Below are positions 1-8,357 of a stretch of 64,000 bases of DNA, piece by piece. Position 1 is the first letter of the stretch, and the number at the start of each line of letters is the position of its first letter. The position numbers and the translations under genes were made by a program. Below the pieces are notes generated by a model that saw only the letters and a program-made list of their open reading frames with translations, ran no database searches and was not told where the DNA came from. The stretch lies in the NCBI RefSeq assembly GCF_014174375.1, contig NZ_JABEQE010000002.1:1-64000 (forward strand), written 5' to 3'. The DNA comes from Gluconacetobacter asukensis (lineage in GTDB: Bacteria > Pseudomonadota > Alphaproteobacteria > Acetobacterales > Acetobacteraceae).

Positions 1-171
1 CAGCCGCACCACCAGCACCGTGCAGGCGCCGCAATCGCCTTCGTTGCAGCCCTCCTTGGTGCCGGTCCGGCCGCAATGCTCCCGCAACCAGTCCAGCACG
101 GTCAGGGTCGGTGAAAAGCCGGACATTTCATAATACTCGTCGCCGATATAAAACCGGACATGGTGTCGCAT
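1..171 (-). CDS. xdhA: xanthine dehydrogenase small subunit (XdhA-like), N-terminal part only
   Basis: The leftward reading frame from the ATG at 171 stays open for 57 codons to the window edge. The protein begins MRHHVRFYIGDEYYE and carries the plant-type 2Fe-2S ferredoxin loop CNEGDCGACTV near residues 42-52, with a Gly-Thr-Lys-Glu-Gly-Cys run just before it. This is the electron-transfer N-terminus of molybdenum hydroxylases of the xanthine dehydrogenase family, which oxidise purines. The FAD domain and the catalytic subunit would lie beyond position 1. It is divergent from the LysR gene at 596, a common arrangement for a regulator and its target. Another molybdenum hydroxylase small subunit (aldehyde or isoquinoline type) is possible, because only the iron-sulfur domain is visible. 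Confidence 0.8.
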   Translation of the reverse strand, partial: MRHHVRFYIGDEYYEMSGFSPTLTVLDWLREHCGRTGTKEGCNEGDCGACTVLVVRL

Positions 172-595
172 TGGCGGCTTCTCCTGACACGAGGACCCGA
201 GATCGGACGCAGCGACCACCCGGCAGGAAACGGCATGACCATAGGGACGCTTCCGACAAACTTGCGGATACGACGCGACAACCAGATTTTTCATCGCGAT
301 GACGCGCTGATGAAGCATCAACAGGCGACAAAAAAGCTCGATGCGCGACGCGCCCCTCAGTCTCCGCAGGCGCGGCAAATCCGCAGATCAGTGCTAGTGA
401 CTGTATGACAATATAAAATTGCCGATATCGAACCGCCCGTCCAACACAAAGAACGTGACAGGCCGTTGCATTTTTGTCGACACCGGCGCAACCGCCAGTC
501 CTCCTTGACGTTTCTTGACAAAAGCCGCCAAGCTGGATTCGAAACATGCCACATTAAGCCACATACCGTGAACAAGGGTCTCATCAACCAGTCCG
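172..595. other. intergenic region between divergent xdhA and LysR genes
   Basis: These 424 bases hold no convincing gene. The stretch from about 395 to 425 is AT-rich, and a TTGACA hexamer lies at 515-520, but no good -10 follows at 17 bp. A LysR operator for the divergent pair would be expected here; I could not pick out a clear T-N11-A box. Confidence 0.4.
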
Positions 596-1564
596 ATGCC
601 CACTATAAAAACCAGAATACCCGGCAATCGTAATGCGGGTCGAATTTTTACGTTGTCCCGCTTCTCGATCTATTTCGAGATGGTGGCGCAAACGGGTTCC
701 ATTCGACAGGCCGCGAGTGCGCTGAACGTCTCGGCATCGGCGGTCAATCGACAGATTCTGACCGTGGAACAGGAGATGGAGCTCCTGCTGTTTCACCGGC
801 ATAGTGCAGGTCTGACCCTGACGACGGCCGGAGAGTTGCTGCTGGCAGCGATCATGTCGGGAAAACGCGATTTCGAGTCGTTCCGTACACGCCTCGAAGA
901 TCTGTCCGGCCTTCGCCGCGGCCTGGTGGAAATGGCCGTGGTCGAAGCCGTCAGCGATCGTTTCATTCCGGAAATTCTTCTTGAGGTCAACAAACTCTAT
1001 CCCCGTGTCGAATTCAACATCCGGACACTGGACATCGCGGAAATCTGGGAGGCCGTCACCAGTAACGAAGTGGATTTCGGCATCTCGATCCGCGAAGGTG
1101 CGTCGAAGAAGGTCCGTACAGTCGCCACACTCAATTCGCCCGTCGGTCTGGTCGTGCGATCCGACCATCCGCTCGCCGACCTGCGGGAAACCAGACTAAG
1201 CCATGCGGTAGGATTGAAACTCATTCTTCCCAGCGGCACCTTGGCAATCGGTGCCAATATTCGCGAAACCCTGGCGCGGCATAGTGTCAACCTGCACGCG
1301 GCGATCACCAGCAACCGCATCGTCAGCATCAAATCGCTCGTCAGGAGCGGCCTGGGAGCAGGCCTCCTGACCCTCGCCGACGTCATGAACGAAGTGAAGG
1401 CCAGAGAATTCAGCTTCGTCCGGTTGATCGATACCGGCATCACACCCCTGAATTTCTCCCTCTTCTACCATGTCCAGCGTAGCATTTCTCCTGCCGCGCA
1501 GACGGTGATCGACTTGATCTCGGATAAATTCAACTCAATCCTCGATGAGACGGACCAGACCTGA
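596..1564 (+). CDS. LysR-family transcriptional regulator
   Basis: This 322-residue protein is the usual length for the family. The N-terminal winged helix-turn-helix is at about residues 20-80 (FEMVAQTGSIRQAASALNVS, then a conserved QI..E.E..LLFHR stretch), followed by a periplasmic-binding-like effector domain starting near residue 105. It lies divergently from the xanthine dehydrogenase gene, so regulation of purine or related oxidation is the natural guess, but the ligand cannot be read from sequence. The ATG at 596 gives about 19 extra residues before the DNA-binding domain and has no strong ribosome site, so the true start could lie slightly downstream. Its stop is followed directly by a bidirectional hairpin repeat. 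Confidence 0.88.
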   Translation: MPTIKTRIPGNRNAGRIFTLSRFSIYFEMVAQTGSIRQAASALNVSASAVNRQILTVEQEMELLLFHRHSAGLTLTTAGELLLAAIMSGKRDFESFRTRLEDLSGLRRGLVEMAVVEAVSDRFIPEILLEVNKLYPRVEFNIRTLDIAEIWEAVTSNEVDFGISIREGASKKVRTVATLNSPVGLVVRSDHPLADLRETRLSHAVGLKLILPSGTLAIGANIRETLARHSVNLHAAITSNRIVSIKSLVRSGLGAGLLTLADVMNEVKAREFSFVRLIDTGITPLNFSLFYHVQRSISPAAQTVIDLISDKFNSILDETDQT

Positions 1565-1570
1565 GAACCT

Positions 1571-1667
1571 GAAGAAAAAAAGCAAAAAGACTTTGATTCG
1601 TTCAGGGGCATCGCGTGTCCCACGCACAAAACTCCCGAATGAATCAAAGTTTTTTGGTTCTTTTTTC
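1571..1667. terminator. bidirectional terminator-like inverted repeat, family 1 copy 1
   Basis: The left arm (about 1574-1606) reads GAAAAAAAGCAAAAAGACTT followed by TGATTCGTTCAGGG. The right arm (about 1632-1667) is its near reverse complement, ending in TTTTTTGGTTCTTTTTT. The A-run on one side and T-run on the other would terminate transcription both ways. It fills the gap between the convergent LysR and permease genes. The loop and arms are homologous to the element at 23676-23795, so this is a dispersed repeat rather than a single terminator. Confidence 0.8.
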
Positions 1668-1679
1668 AAAAGAAGAACC

Positions 1680-3008
1680 TCAGGCATCACCCGGCAGCGC
1701 AATGGCGCCCCCCACGAACAACACCGCGACCCCCAGCGCCACCGGATGGAAGACACCCATCAGGACCAGCGCGCCGGATGCCGCGAGCAACGCAAAGGCG
1801 GGGACGTAAGGAAATCCCGGCACTTTCCACACCAGATGCGCACTGCCGTCGCGCCGGCGCAGCCTGAACAGGCTGGCCATGGTCAGTACATAGACGATCA
1901 GCGCGCCGAACACCGACAGCGTGACCAGTGACGCCGTCAGCGACTGGCCGCCGAAGCTGGCGAAATCGTCGCAGAGAATGGCGGCAATCCCGATCATGCC
2001 TCCGGCAAGGGTCGCGACCCAAGGCGTGCCGAGGCGGGGATGGCGGTGCGCGAGCAGGCGCGGCAGGCCGCCGTCGCGCGCCAGCGCGTAGATCTGCCGC
2101 GAATAGCCCATGATGATGCCGTGCAGCGAGGCGATCAGCCCGAACAGGCCGAGCCAGACCAGCATGTGGACGTAGCCGCTATGCGGGCCGACGACGATGC
2201 GCATGGCCTGCGGCAGCGGGTCGTTGCGATCGGCAAGGGCGCGCCAGTCGCCCACCCCGCCGGCCAGTACCATCACGCCGAGGGCGAGGACGACCAGCGT
2301 GAAGATCGAGGCGACATAGGCCAGCGGCAGGGTGCGGTGCGGGTCGCGCGCTTCCTCGGCGGTCAGCGCCACGCCCTCGATGGCGAGGAAGAACCAGATG
2401 GCGAACGGCACCGACTGCGCGATGCCGCCCAAGGCGGCGAACGAGACCTGCCCGCTGCCGGCCCAGCCGCCATCGGTAAAGCGCGCCATCGAAAAGCCGG
2501 GCCAGACGATGGCCATGAAGATCAGGAGCTCGATAATCGCCGCCAGCGTCACGAACAGCTCGAACCGTGCCGCCAGATGCACCCCGGCGATATTGAGCGC
2601 CATGAATGCGCAAAATGCCCCCGCCGCCGCCAGGGTGGGCGACAGCCACGGATATTGCACATGCAGGTAGGCGCCGATCGCCAGCGCGATGGCGGGTGGC
2701 GCGAAGACGAATTCCATGACCGAGGCGATGCCCGCGATCAGCCCCGCCCGCCGCCCGAAGGCAGCGGTGACATAGACGAACGGACCGCCCGCGCGCGGCA
2801 TGGCGGTCGTCAGTTCGGTGTAGGAGAAGATCAGCGACAGGTACATCAGCGCGACCGCGAGGGTCGCGACCAGAAAACCGAGCGTGCCGGCGCTGGCCCA
2901 GCCATAGCTCCAGCCGAAATATTCGCCCGAGATGACCAGCCCGACCGCGATGGACCAGAGATGGATGACGCCCAGATGGCGGGGCAGCGCGTCGGTCTGG
3001 GTGGTCAT
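1680..3008 (-). CDS. eat: ethanolamine permease (amino acid-polyamine-organocation family)
   Basis: This 442-residue integral membrane protein has about 12 hydrophobic segments and begins LPRHLGVIHLWSIAVGLVIS, then GEYFGWSYGWASAGTLGFLVA, the conserved first helices of the ethanolamine permease branch of the APC superfamily. It would import ethanolamine across the inner membrane for the lyase encoded just upstream in the same operon. Its ATG overlaps the eutC stop by 4 nt (ATGA type), so the order of translation is eutB, eutC, permease. No eutH or microcompartment shell genes are nearby. The function call rests on both family features and this context. Confidence 0.88.
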   Translation of the reverse strand: MTTQTDALPRHLGVIHLWSIAVGLVISGEYFGWSYGWASAGTLGFLVATLAVALMYLSLIFSYTELTTAMPRAGGPFVYVTAAFGRRAGLIAGIASVMEFVFAPPAIALAIGAYLHVQYPWLSPTLAAAGAFCAFMALNIAGVHLAARFELFVTLAAIIELLIFMAIVWPGFSMARFTDGGWAGSGQVSFAALGGIAQSVPFAIWFFLAIEGVALTAEEARDPHRTLPLAYVASIFTLVVLALGVMVLAGGVGDWRALADRNDPLPQAMRIVVGPHSGYVHMLVWLGLFGLIASLHGIIMGYSRQIYALARDGGLPRLLAHRHPRLGTPWVATLAGGMIGIAAILCDDFASFGGQSLTASLVTLSVFGALIVYVLTMASLFRLRRRDGSAHLVWKVPGFPYVPAFALLAASGALVLMGVFHPVALGVAVLFVGGAIALPGDA

Positions 3009-3754
3009 GGCGTGCCGGGCGGCAATTGGGCGGTCATGCTGTCATCCTTGAGGGCAATGCCGCTGCGCCCCAGCGTGCGCGCGCCGCGCAGCAGCCAGGC
3101 GAGGCGGAAGGCGGCTTCGTCATGCGTCATGCCGCCATGGGCATGGATGTTGGAGAGGCAGTTGCGTTCGGAATCCATGCGGCCGATTTTCGGGTCCCAT
3201 GTCAGATAGAGGCTGAGACTGTCGGCGGCGCTCAGGCCCGGCCGCTCGCCGATCATCATGACCACGCAGCGCGCGCCGACCCGCGCGCCGATCTCGTCCC
3301 CCAGTGCGACCCGCGCATTATGCGCGACGATGACGGGGCCGACGGACCAGCCCGGCAGGGACGCGCGCGCGGCCTCCAGCACGCCGGGCGCCTGGCGCGC
3401 CGCCGCCAGTGCCGAGAGCCCGTCGGCGACGACGAACAGGACGTCGCAGGGCGCATGCGGCAGGCGCTCCGCATCCTGCGCGCGCAGCCGCCGCCCCAGA
3501 TCCGGGCGGCGTACGAAGACGCCGCGATCGGGCGCGCGGCTGCGCACTTCGATGAACGGTTCGGCGAGGGAAAGCCGGGTCGGATCGAGCGTGGCATGAA
3601 CCGCCCGTCGGGCCGCCGCGTGCGCGGCCTGCAAGGCGCGTACATCCGCCCCCGCCAGCGCGTCGCCGGCCCGGCCGAGGCCGATGCGGGCATGGGTCAG
3701 GCCACGCAGCGCGGTCCAGGGATCGCGGGCGAGATCTGGCCGGCTCTCACTCAT
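3005..3754 (-). CDS. eutC: ethanolamine ammonia-lyase small subunit EutC
   Basis: This 249-residue protein is the light subunit of the adenosylcobalamin-dependent ethanolamine ammonia-lyase, which splits ethanolamine to acetaldehyde and ammonia. Typical family stretches are TRLSLAEPFIEVRSRAPDR, DVLFVVADGLSALAA, ARVGARCVVMMIGERPGLSA, and LSLYLTWDPKIGRMDSERNC followed by LSNIHAHGGM. It overlaps eutB by 8 nt and the permease by 4 nt, which implies coupled translation of all three genes. The N-terminus is shorter than in enteric EutC, where it serves microcompartment targeting, and this fits the absence of shell genes. Confidence 0.94.
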   Translation of the reverse strand: MSESRPDLARDPWTALRGLTHARIGLGRAGDALAGADVRALQAAHAAARRAVHATLDPTRLSLAEPFIEVRSRAPDRGVFVRRPDLGRRLRAQDAERLPHAPCDVLFVVADGLSALAAARQAPGVLEAARASLPGWSVGPVIVAHNARVALGDEIGARVGARCVVMMIGERPGLSAADSLSLYLTWDPKIGRMDSERNCLSNIHAHGGMTHDEAAFRLAWLLRGARTLGRSGIALKDDSMTAQLPPGTP

Positions 3755-5123
3755 CCATGAAGCCGGGAAGGGCCAGCGGCGCGTTGGCGTTCAGGCGGCG
3801 CTTGCCGTCCAGCAGGGCCATCCGTTGCAGCCAGTGTTCGAATTCGGGGGCGGGAGCGGTGCCATAGACGGAGCGGACGGTCAGGATGTCGTGGTAGGAG
3901 AGGCTCTGGTAATTCAGCATCACGTCATCCCCTCCCGGAACGGCGATCAGGAAATTCACCCCTGCGGCCGCCAGCAGCAGCATCAGATCGTCGCTGTCGT
4001 CCTGGTCGGCTTCGGCATGGTTGGTGTAGCAGACGTCGCAGCCCATCGGCAGGCCCATCAGCTTGCCGCAGAAATGATCTTCCAGGCCAGCACGAATGAT
4101 CTGCTTGCCGTCATAGAGATATTCGGGGCCGATGAAGCCCACGACGGTGTTGACCAGCAGCGGCGCATAGTCGCGCGCCACCGCATAGGCGCGCACTTCC
4201 AGCGTCTGCTGGTCGACCCCGAAATGCGCGTCCGCCGAGATCGCCGCCCCCTGCCCGGTCTCGAAATACATCACATTCTCGCCCACGCTGCCGCGCCGCA
4301 GGCTTCGCGCCGCCTGATGCGCCTCGTCCAGCAGCGCCAGCGAGACGCCGAAGCTTTCATTGGCGCGCTGGGTGCCGGCGATGGACTGGAAGACCAGATC
4401 GACCGGCGCCCCGCGCTCGATCATCGCCAGCGTATTGGTGATGTGGGTCAGGACGCAGCTCTGGGTCGGGATGTCGTAGCGCCGGCGGATTTCGTCGAGC
4501 ATGTGCACCAGCACCATGCCGGTCTCGATGGAATCGGTGGCCGGGTTAATGCCCAGCACCGCATCGCCCGCGCCCAGCAACAGCCCGTCCAGCAGCGAGG
4601 CCGCGATGCCGCGCGCATTGTCGGTCGGGTGATTGGGCTGGAGGCGCGACCCCAGCCGCCCCTTCAGCCCCTGCGTGTTGCGGAAGGCAGTGACGACACG
4701 CACCTTGCGGGCGACCGCGATCAGATCCTGGTTGCGCATCAGCTTGCTGACGGCCGACACCATTTCCGGCGTCAGGCCCCGCGTGATGGCGGCCAGCGCG
4801 GCCTCGTCGACCTCGTAGCTCAGCAGCCAGTCGCGCCACTGGCCGACCGTCATATGCGCGATCGGCGCGAAGGAGGCGGCGTCGTGCCGTTCCACGACCA
4901 GACGCGTGACGTCGCACTGTTCGAAGGGAATGACGGCTTCGTTCAGGAAGGCCCGCAGCGGCACGTTGGCCAACGCCTCCCGCGCCGCCACCCGCTCGAC
5001 CGGATCGGCGGCGGCCACGCCGGTCAGCTCGTCGCCCGACCGCAGGGGCGAGGCCCGGGCCAGCAGGGTGCGCAGATCGTCGAACCGATAGCGTTCGCCC
5101 TGGAGGGTCGCGTGAAACACCAT
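3747..5123 (-). CDS. eutB: ethanolamine ammonia-lyase large subunit EutB
   Basis: The gene encodes the catalytic TIM-barrel subunit of ethanolamine ammonia-lyase. I chose the ATG at 5123 (MVFHATLQGERYRFDDL) because it matches the family N-terminus and gives 458 residues, close to the roughly 453 of the E. coli enzyme; the frame is open further upstream to 5354 but that part looks non-coding. Recognisable family stretches include LRSGDELTGVAAADPVERVA, RLQPNHPTDNARGIAASLLD, LLLGAGDAVLGINPATDSI and GLPMGCDVCYTNHAEADQDD. With EutC it forms the B12 holoenzyme. It is the first gene of a leftward operon that diverges from hisG. Confidence 0.95.
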   Translation of the reverse strand: MVFHATLQGERYRFDDLRTLLARASPLRSGDELTGVAAADPVERVAAREALANVPLRAFLNEAVIPFEQCDVTRLVVERHDAASFAPIAHMTVGQWRDWLLSYEVDEAALAAITRGLTPEMVSAVSKLMRNQDLIAVARKVRVVTAFRNTQGLKGRLGSRLQPNHPTDNARGIAASLLDGLLLGAGDAVLGINPATDSIETGMVLVHMLDEIRRRYDIPTQSCVLTHITNTLAMIERGAPVDLVFQSIAGTQRANESFGVSLALLDEAHQAARSLRRGSVGENVMYFETGQGAAISADAHFGVDQQTLEVRAYAVARDYAPLLVNTVVGFIGPEYLYDGKQIIRAGLEDHFCGKLMGLPMGCDVCYTNHAEADQDDSDDLMLLLAAAGVNFLIAVPGGDDVMLNYQSLSYHDILTVRSVYGTAPAPEFEHWLQRMALLDGKRRLNANAPLALPGFMDE

Positions 5124-5352
5124 GGGGCCGTCCGTCGTCGAGAGAGCGGGTCTGGCAGGGCGGAGCGCCCTCTTGTTCTTGTGTAAGCGGCCGGTCGCAT
5201 ACGCGGCAAGCGCCGGATTCCGCCAGTCACGGCTGTGCGCCCTTCCTGTCGCAGGGCGGAATGTGATAAGTCGCAGCGCACCTGGCGCCTGGACGCGGCC
5301 CTGGCGGCCCTGCCGCCACCGCAATGGGGGCGCGCTTGTAGCCGGAGTTCGC

Positions 5353-6063
5353 ATGACCGCCCCAGTTCAGGAAACGACGACTCAGGACACGAAGCTGGTC
5401 CTCGCCCTGCCCAAGGGACGCATCCTGAAGGCCGCCGCCCCGCTGCTGGCCGGCGCCGGCATCCTGCCGGCCTCGGACTGTCTGGACGAGGGCAGCCGCC
5501 GGCTGCGCTTCCCCACCGACGACCCGACGCTGGACGTGGTGCGCGTGCGCTCGTTCGATGTCGCGACCTTCGTGGCCTTCGGCGGGGCGCAACTGGGCAT
5601 CTGCGGCGCCGACGTGCTGATGGAATTCGACTATCCCGAAATCTATGCGCCGCTGGATCTGCGCATCGGCGCCTGCCGTGTCTCGGTCGCGCGCCCCAAG
5701 GGCCAGGGCGAGGGCGACAATCCCGCCCGCTGGTCGCGGGTGCGGGTGGCCACCAAATATCCGGCCATCACCCGCCGCCATTTCGCGGCGCGCGGCATCA
5801 ATGCCGATATCGTGCATCTGCATGGCGCGATGGAACTGGCCCCGGTGCTGGACCTGTCGCACCTGATCGTGGATCTGGTCGATACCGGGTCCACCCTGCG
5901 CGCCAACGGGCTGGAGGAAACCGAGACGATCGCCACCGTCACCAGCCGGCTGATCGTCAACCGCACGGCGCTGAAGACCCAGCCGGAGCGGATCGGCGCG
6001 CTGATCGCGCGCTTCCGCCAGGCGCTGGCCGCGCCCGCCACCGCCGAGACCCTGCCCGCATGA
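5353..6063 (+). CDS. hisG: ATP phosphoribosyltransferase catalytic subunit HisG, short form
   Basis: HisG condenses ATP with PRPP, the first step of histidine synthesis. The ATG at 5353 gives 236 residues, starting MTAPVQETTTQDTKLVLALP with KGRI following. The conserved nucleotide loop DLVDTGSTLRANGLEE is near residues 175-190. It lacks the about 70-residue regulatory domain of long HisG. Short-form enzymes normally need HisZ, a histidyl-tRNA-synthetase-like partner, which is not in this window and should be sought elsewhere in the genome. Its TGA overlaps the ATG of hisD (ATGA), so the two are translationally coupled. Confidence 0.95.
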   Translation: MTAPVQETTTQDTKLVLALPKGRILKAAAPLLAGAGILPASDCLDEGSRRLRFPTDDPTLDVVRVRSFDVATFVAFGGAQLGICGADVLMEFDYPEIYAPLDLRIGACRVSVARPKGQGEGDNPARWSRVRVATKYPAITRRHFAARGINADIVHLHGAMELAPVLDLSHLIVDLVDTGSTLRANGLEETETIATVTSRLIVNRTALKTQPERIGALIARFRQALAAPATAETLPA

Positions 6064-7373
6064 AACGCCTCGACAGCACCCAGCCCGATTTCCGCGCCGG
6101 CTTCGCCCGCCTGCTGGCCGACCGCGAGGGCGATACCGCCCGCGTCGATGCCCCGGTGGCCGAGATCCTGGCCCGCGTGCGCGCCGAGGGCGATGCCGCG
6201 CTGTGCGCCTATACTGAGCGGTTCGACCGCATGCCGATCACGCCTGACCGGCTGCGGGTGACGGAAGCCGAGATCGAGGCCGCCTGCGCGCAGGTCTCGC
6301 CGGACCTGCTCCAGGCGCTGGACGTGGCCGCCACGCGCATCGAATCCTTCCATCGCGCGCAGTTGCCCGCCGACCTGCGCTATACGGATGCCGAGGGCGT
6401 GGAGTTGGGCATGCGCTGGACGCCGCTGGATGCGGTGGGGCTGTATGTGCCCGGCGGCACGGCGGCCTATCCGTCCTCGGTGCTGATGAATGCGGTGCCG
6501 GCGCGCGTGGCGGGCGTGGAGCGGCTGGCCATGTGCGTGCCGACGCCCGACGGCGTGCTGAACCCGCTGGTGCTGGCTGCCGCCCGCCGCGCCGGCGTCA
6601 GCGAGATCTATCGCGTCGGCGGGGCGCAGGCCGTGGCGGCAATGGCCTACGGCACCGCCACCATCCAGCCGGTGGACCGCGTGGTCGGTCCCGGCAATGC
6701 CTATGTGGCCGAGGCCAAGCGGCAGGTCTTCGGCCGGGTGGGCATCGACAGCATCGCCGGCCCGTCGGAAGTCGTGGTGGTGGCCGATGCTGGGGCCGAT
6801 GCGCGCATCGTGGCGCTGGACCTGCTGGCGCAGGCCGAGCATGACGCGCTGGCCCAGTCGATCCTGATCACCACCGATGCCGCCCTGGCCGACCGGGTGG
6901 CCGCGGCGGTCGAGGCCGAACTGCGCACCCTGCCGCGCGCCGCCATTGCCGGGGCAAGCTGGGCGACGCATGGCGCCATCATCCTCGTGCGCGACCTGGA
7001 CGAGGCGGCGGCGCTGATCAACGAGATCGCGCCCGAGCATCTGGAACTGCTGCTGGCCGAGCCCGAGGCGCTGTTCGCGCGCGTGCGCCATGCCGGTGCG
7101 GTGTTCCTGGGCTATCAGTGCGCCGAGGCGATCGGCGATTATGTGGGTGGCCCCAACCATGTGCTGCCGACCAGCCGGACGGCGCGTTTTGCCTCCGGCC
7201 TGTCGGTGTTCGACTTCCTCAAGCGCACCACCTTTATCGGTGCGGGGCCGGATGCGCTGCTGCGGATCGGCCCGGCGGCGGTGGCCCTGGCGCGGGCCGA
7301 AGGGCTTGATGCGCATGCCCTGAGCGTATCGGCCCGGCTGGACGCGCAATGCTCGGGCGCGGACAAAGCTTGA
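6060..7373 (+). CDS. hisD: histidinol dehydrogenase
   Basis: HisD carries out the last two oxidation steps of histidine synthesis, L-histidinol to L-histidine, using two NAD+ and a zinc ion. The protein has 437 residues, normal for the family. Signature segments are VGLYVPGGTAAYPSSVLMNA, DRVVGPGNAYVAEAKRQVFG, and GIDSIAGPSEVVVVAD. Likely zinc ligands and catalytic residues are visible in LLAQAEHDALAQS, EIAPEHLELL, GDYVGGPNHVLPTS and LDAHALSVSARL. It shares 4 nt with hisG. A strong hairpin at 7421-7457 follows about 50 nt after the stop. Confidence 0.97.
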   Translation: MKRLDSTQPDFRAGFARLLADREGDTARVDAPVAEILARVRAEGDAALCAYTERFDRMPITPDRLRVTEAEIEAACAQVSPDLLQALDVAATRIESFHRAQLPADLRYTDAEGVELGMRWTPLDAVGLYVPGGTAAYPSSVLMNAVPARVAGVERLAMCVPTPDGVLNPLVLAAARRAGVSEIYRVGGAQAVAAMAYGTATIQPVDRVVGPGNAYVAEAKRQVFGRVGIDSIAGPSEVVVVADAGADARIVALDLLAQAEHDALAQSILITTDAALADRVAAAVEAELRTLPRAAIAGASWATHGAIILVRDLDEAAALINEIAPEHLELLLAEPEALFARVRHAGAVFLGYQCAEAIGDYVGGPNHVLPTSRTARFASGLSVFDFLKRTTFIGAGPDALLRIGPAAVALARAEGLDAHALSVSARLDAQCSGADKA

Positions 7374-7420
7374 CCGCGGCCCCGACAGACCGCACATATC
7401 CGCCTGCATTTCATCCGACC

Positions 7421-7457
7421 GGCCGCAGGACCGTCCCAATAGGACGGTCCTGCGGCC
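7421..7457 (+). terminator. perfect 16-bp hairpin between hisD and infA
   Basis: GGCCGCAGGACCGTCC at 7421-7436 is followed by the loop CAATA and its perfect reverse complement at 7442-7457. There is no long T-run after it (ATGCCTGCTTCCTT), so it is either a weak intrinsic terminator for hisGD or a stable leader structure for infA, whose ATG is 59 nt downstream. Confidence 0.7.
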
Positions 7458-7515
7458 ATGCCTGCTTCCTTATTTCCGGCCCGATGCCGGCCAACCAGCA
7501 TGATCGAAGGATACA

Positions 7516-7734
7516 ATGTCGAAAGAAGACATGATCGAATTCAGCGGTACGGTGACCGAACTGCTGCCCAATGCCATGTTCCGCGTGAAGCTCGATAACG
7601 AGCACATGATCCTGGCCCACACCAGCGGCAAGATGCGCAAGAACCGCATCCGCGTGCTGGCCGGCGACCGGGTGAACGTCGAAATGACCCCGTACGATCT
7701 CTCCAAGGGTCGCATCACGTTCCGCTTCAAGTAA
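7516..7734 (+). CDS. infA: translation initiation factor IF-1
   Basis: This 72-residue S1-like OB-fold protein binds the ribosomal A site of the 30S subunit during initiation. The family signature is plain: [19 protein letters not shown], then [18 protein letters not shown] and [20 protein letters not shown], ending KGRITFRFK. Length and sequence are canonical. It is followed 11 nt later by maf, so infA-maf-RNase-yacG probably form one transcript. Confidence 0.98.
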   Translation: MSKEDMIEFSGTVTELLPNAMFRVKLDNEHMILAHTSGKMRKNRIRVLAGDRVNVEMTPYDLSKGRITFRFK

Positions 7735-7745
7735 GGCACCTGCCT

Positions 7746-8357
7746 GTGTCCGACAGTGCCACGGGACCAGGGCTGATCCTGGCTTCCGCCTCGCCTCGCC
7801 GGCGCGACCTGCTGGCGCAGATCGGACTGGTGCCCCGGCGGATCGTCGCCGCCGATCTCGACGAACAGCCCCTCGCCGGCGAACTGCCCCGCCCCTACGC
7901 CGAGCGTCTGGCGCGGGAGAAGGCGGCGCATGTCGCCGCCATGCTCGATGAACCCGCCCTGGTGCTGGGCGCCGATACGGTGGTCGCGCTGGGTCGGCGC
8001 ATCCTGCCCAAGGCCGAGGACCGGGAGACCGCCCGACGCTGCCTGTCCCTGCTGTCGGGCCGGCGCCATACGGTCCTGACCGCCATCGCCGTGCGGCCGA
8101 CCGCCGCGTGGCCCGAGGGCCGGGCCGCCGAGCGCACGGTCGTCAGCACTGTCACCTTCGCGCGACTGACGGAGCGGCAGATCGAGGCGCTGCTCGATGC
8201 CGGCGATTGGGAAGGCAAGGCCGGGGGCTATGCGCTGCAAGGCCATGCGGCGGCGCATATCCGCTTCCTGTCGGGATCGCCCTCCGCCGTGATCGGCCTG
8301 CCTGTGTTCGAGGTCGCGCAATTGCTGCGTGGCCAGAAAGGGGCCTGGCTGCCGTGA
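7746..8357 (+). CDS. maf: Maf-family nucleotide pyrophosphatase (septum formation inhibitor-like)
   Basis: Maf proteins hydrolyse non-canonical or methylated nucleoside triphosphates and are linked to cell-division arrest. This 203-residue protein begins at a GTG and shows the N-terminal motif LILASASPRRRDLLAQIG, the catalytic LGADTVVALGRRILPKA, and the later GKAGGYALQGHAAAHIRFLS and GSPSAVIGLPV stretches. It lies between infA and an RNase E/G-like gene and overlaps the latter by 4 nt (GTGA), a frequent alphaproteobacterial order. Confidence 0.94.
   Translation: MSDSATGPGLILASASPRRRDLLAQIGLVPRRIVAADLDEQPLAGELPRPYAERLAREKAAHVAAMLDEPALVLGADTVVALGRRILPKAEDRETARRCLSLLSGRRHTVLTAIAVRPTAAWPEGRAAERTVVSTVTFARLTERQIEALLDAGDWEGKAGGYALQGHAAAHIRFLSGSPSAVIGLPVFEVAQLLRGQKGAWLP

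Noticed and set aside
5643-7439. A 598-codon minus-strand frame opposite hisG and hisD
   Set aside because: Antisense shadow of two clearly conserved genes, with low-complexity composition.
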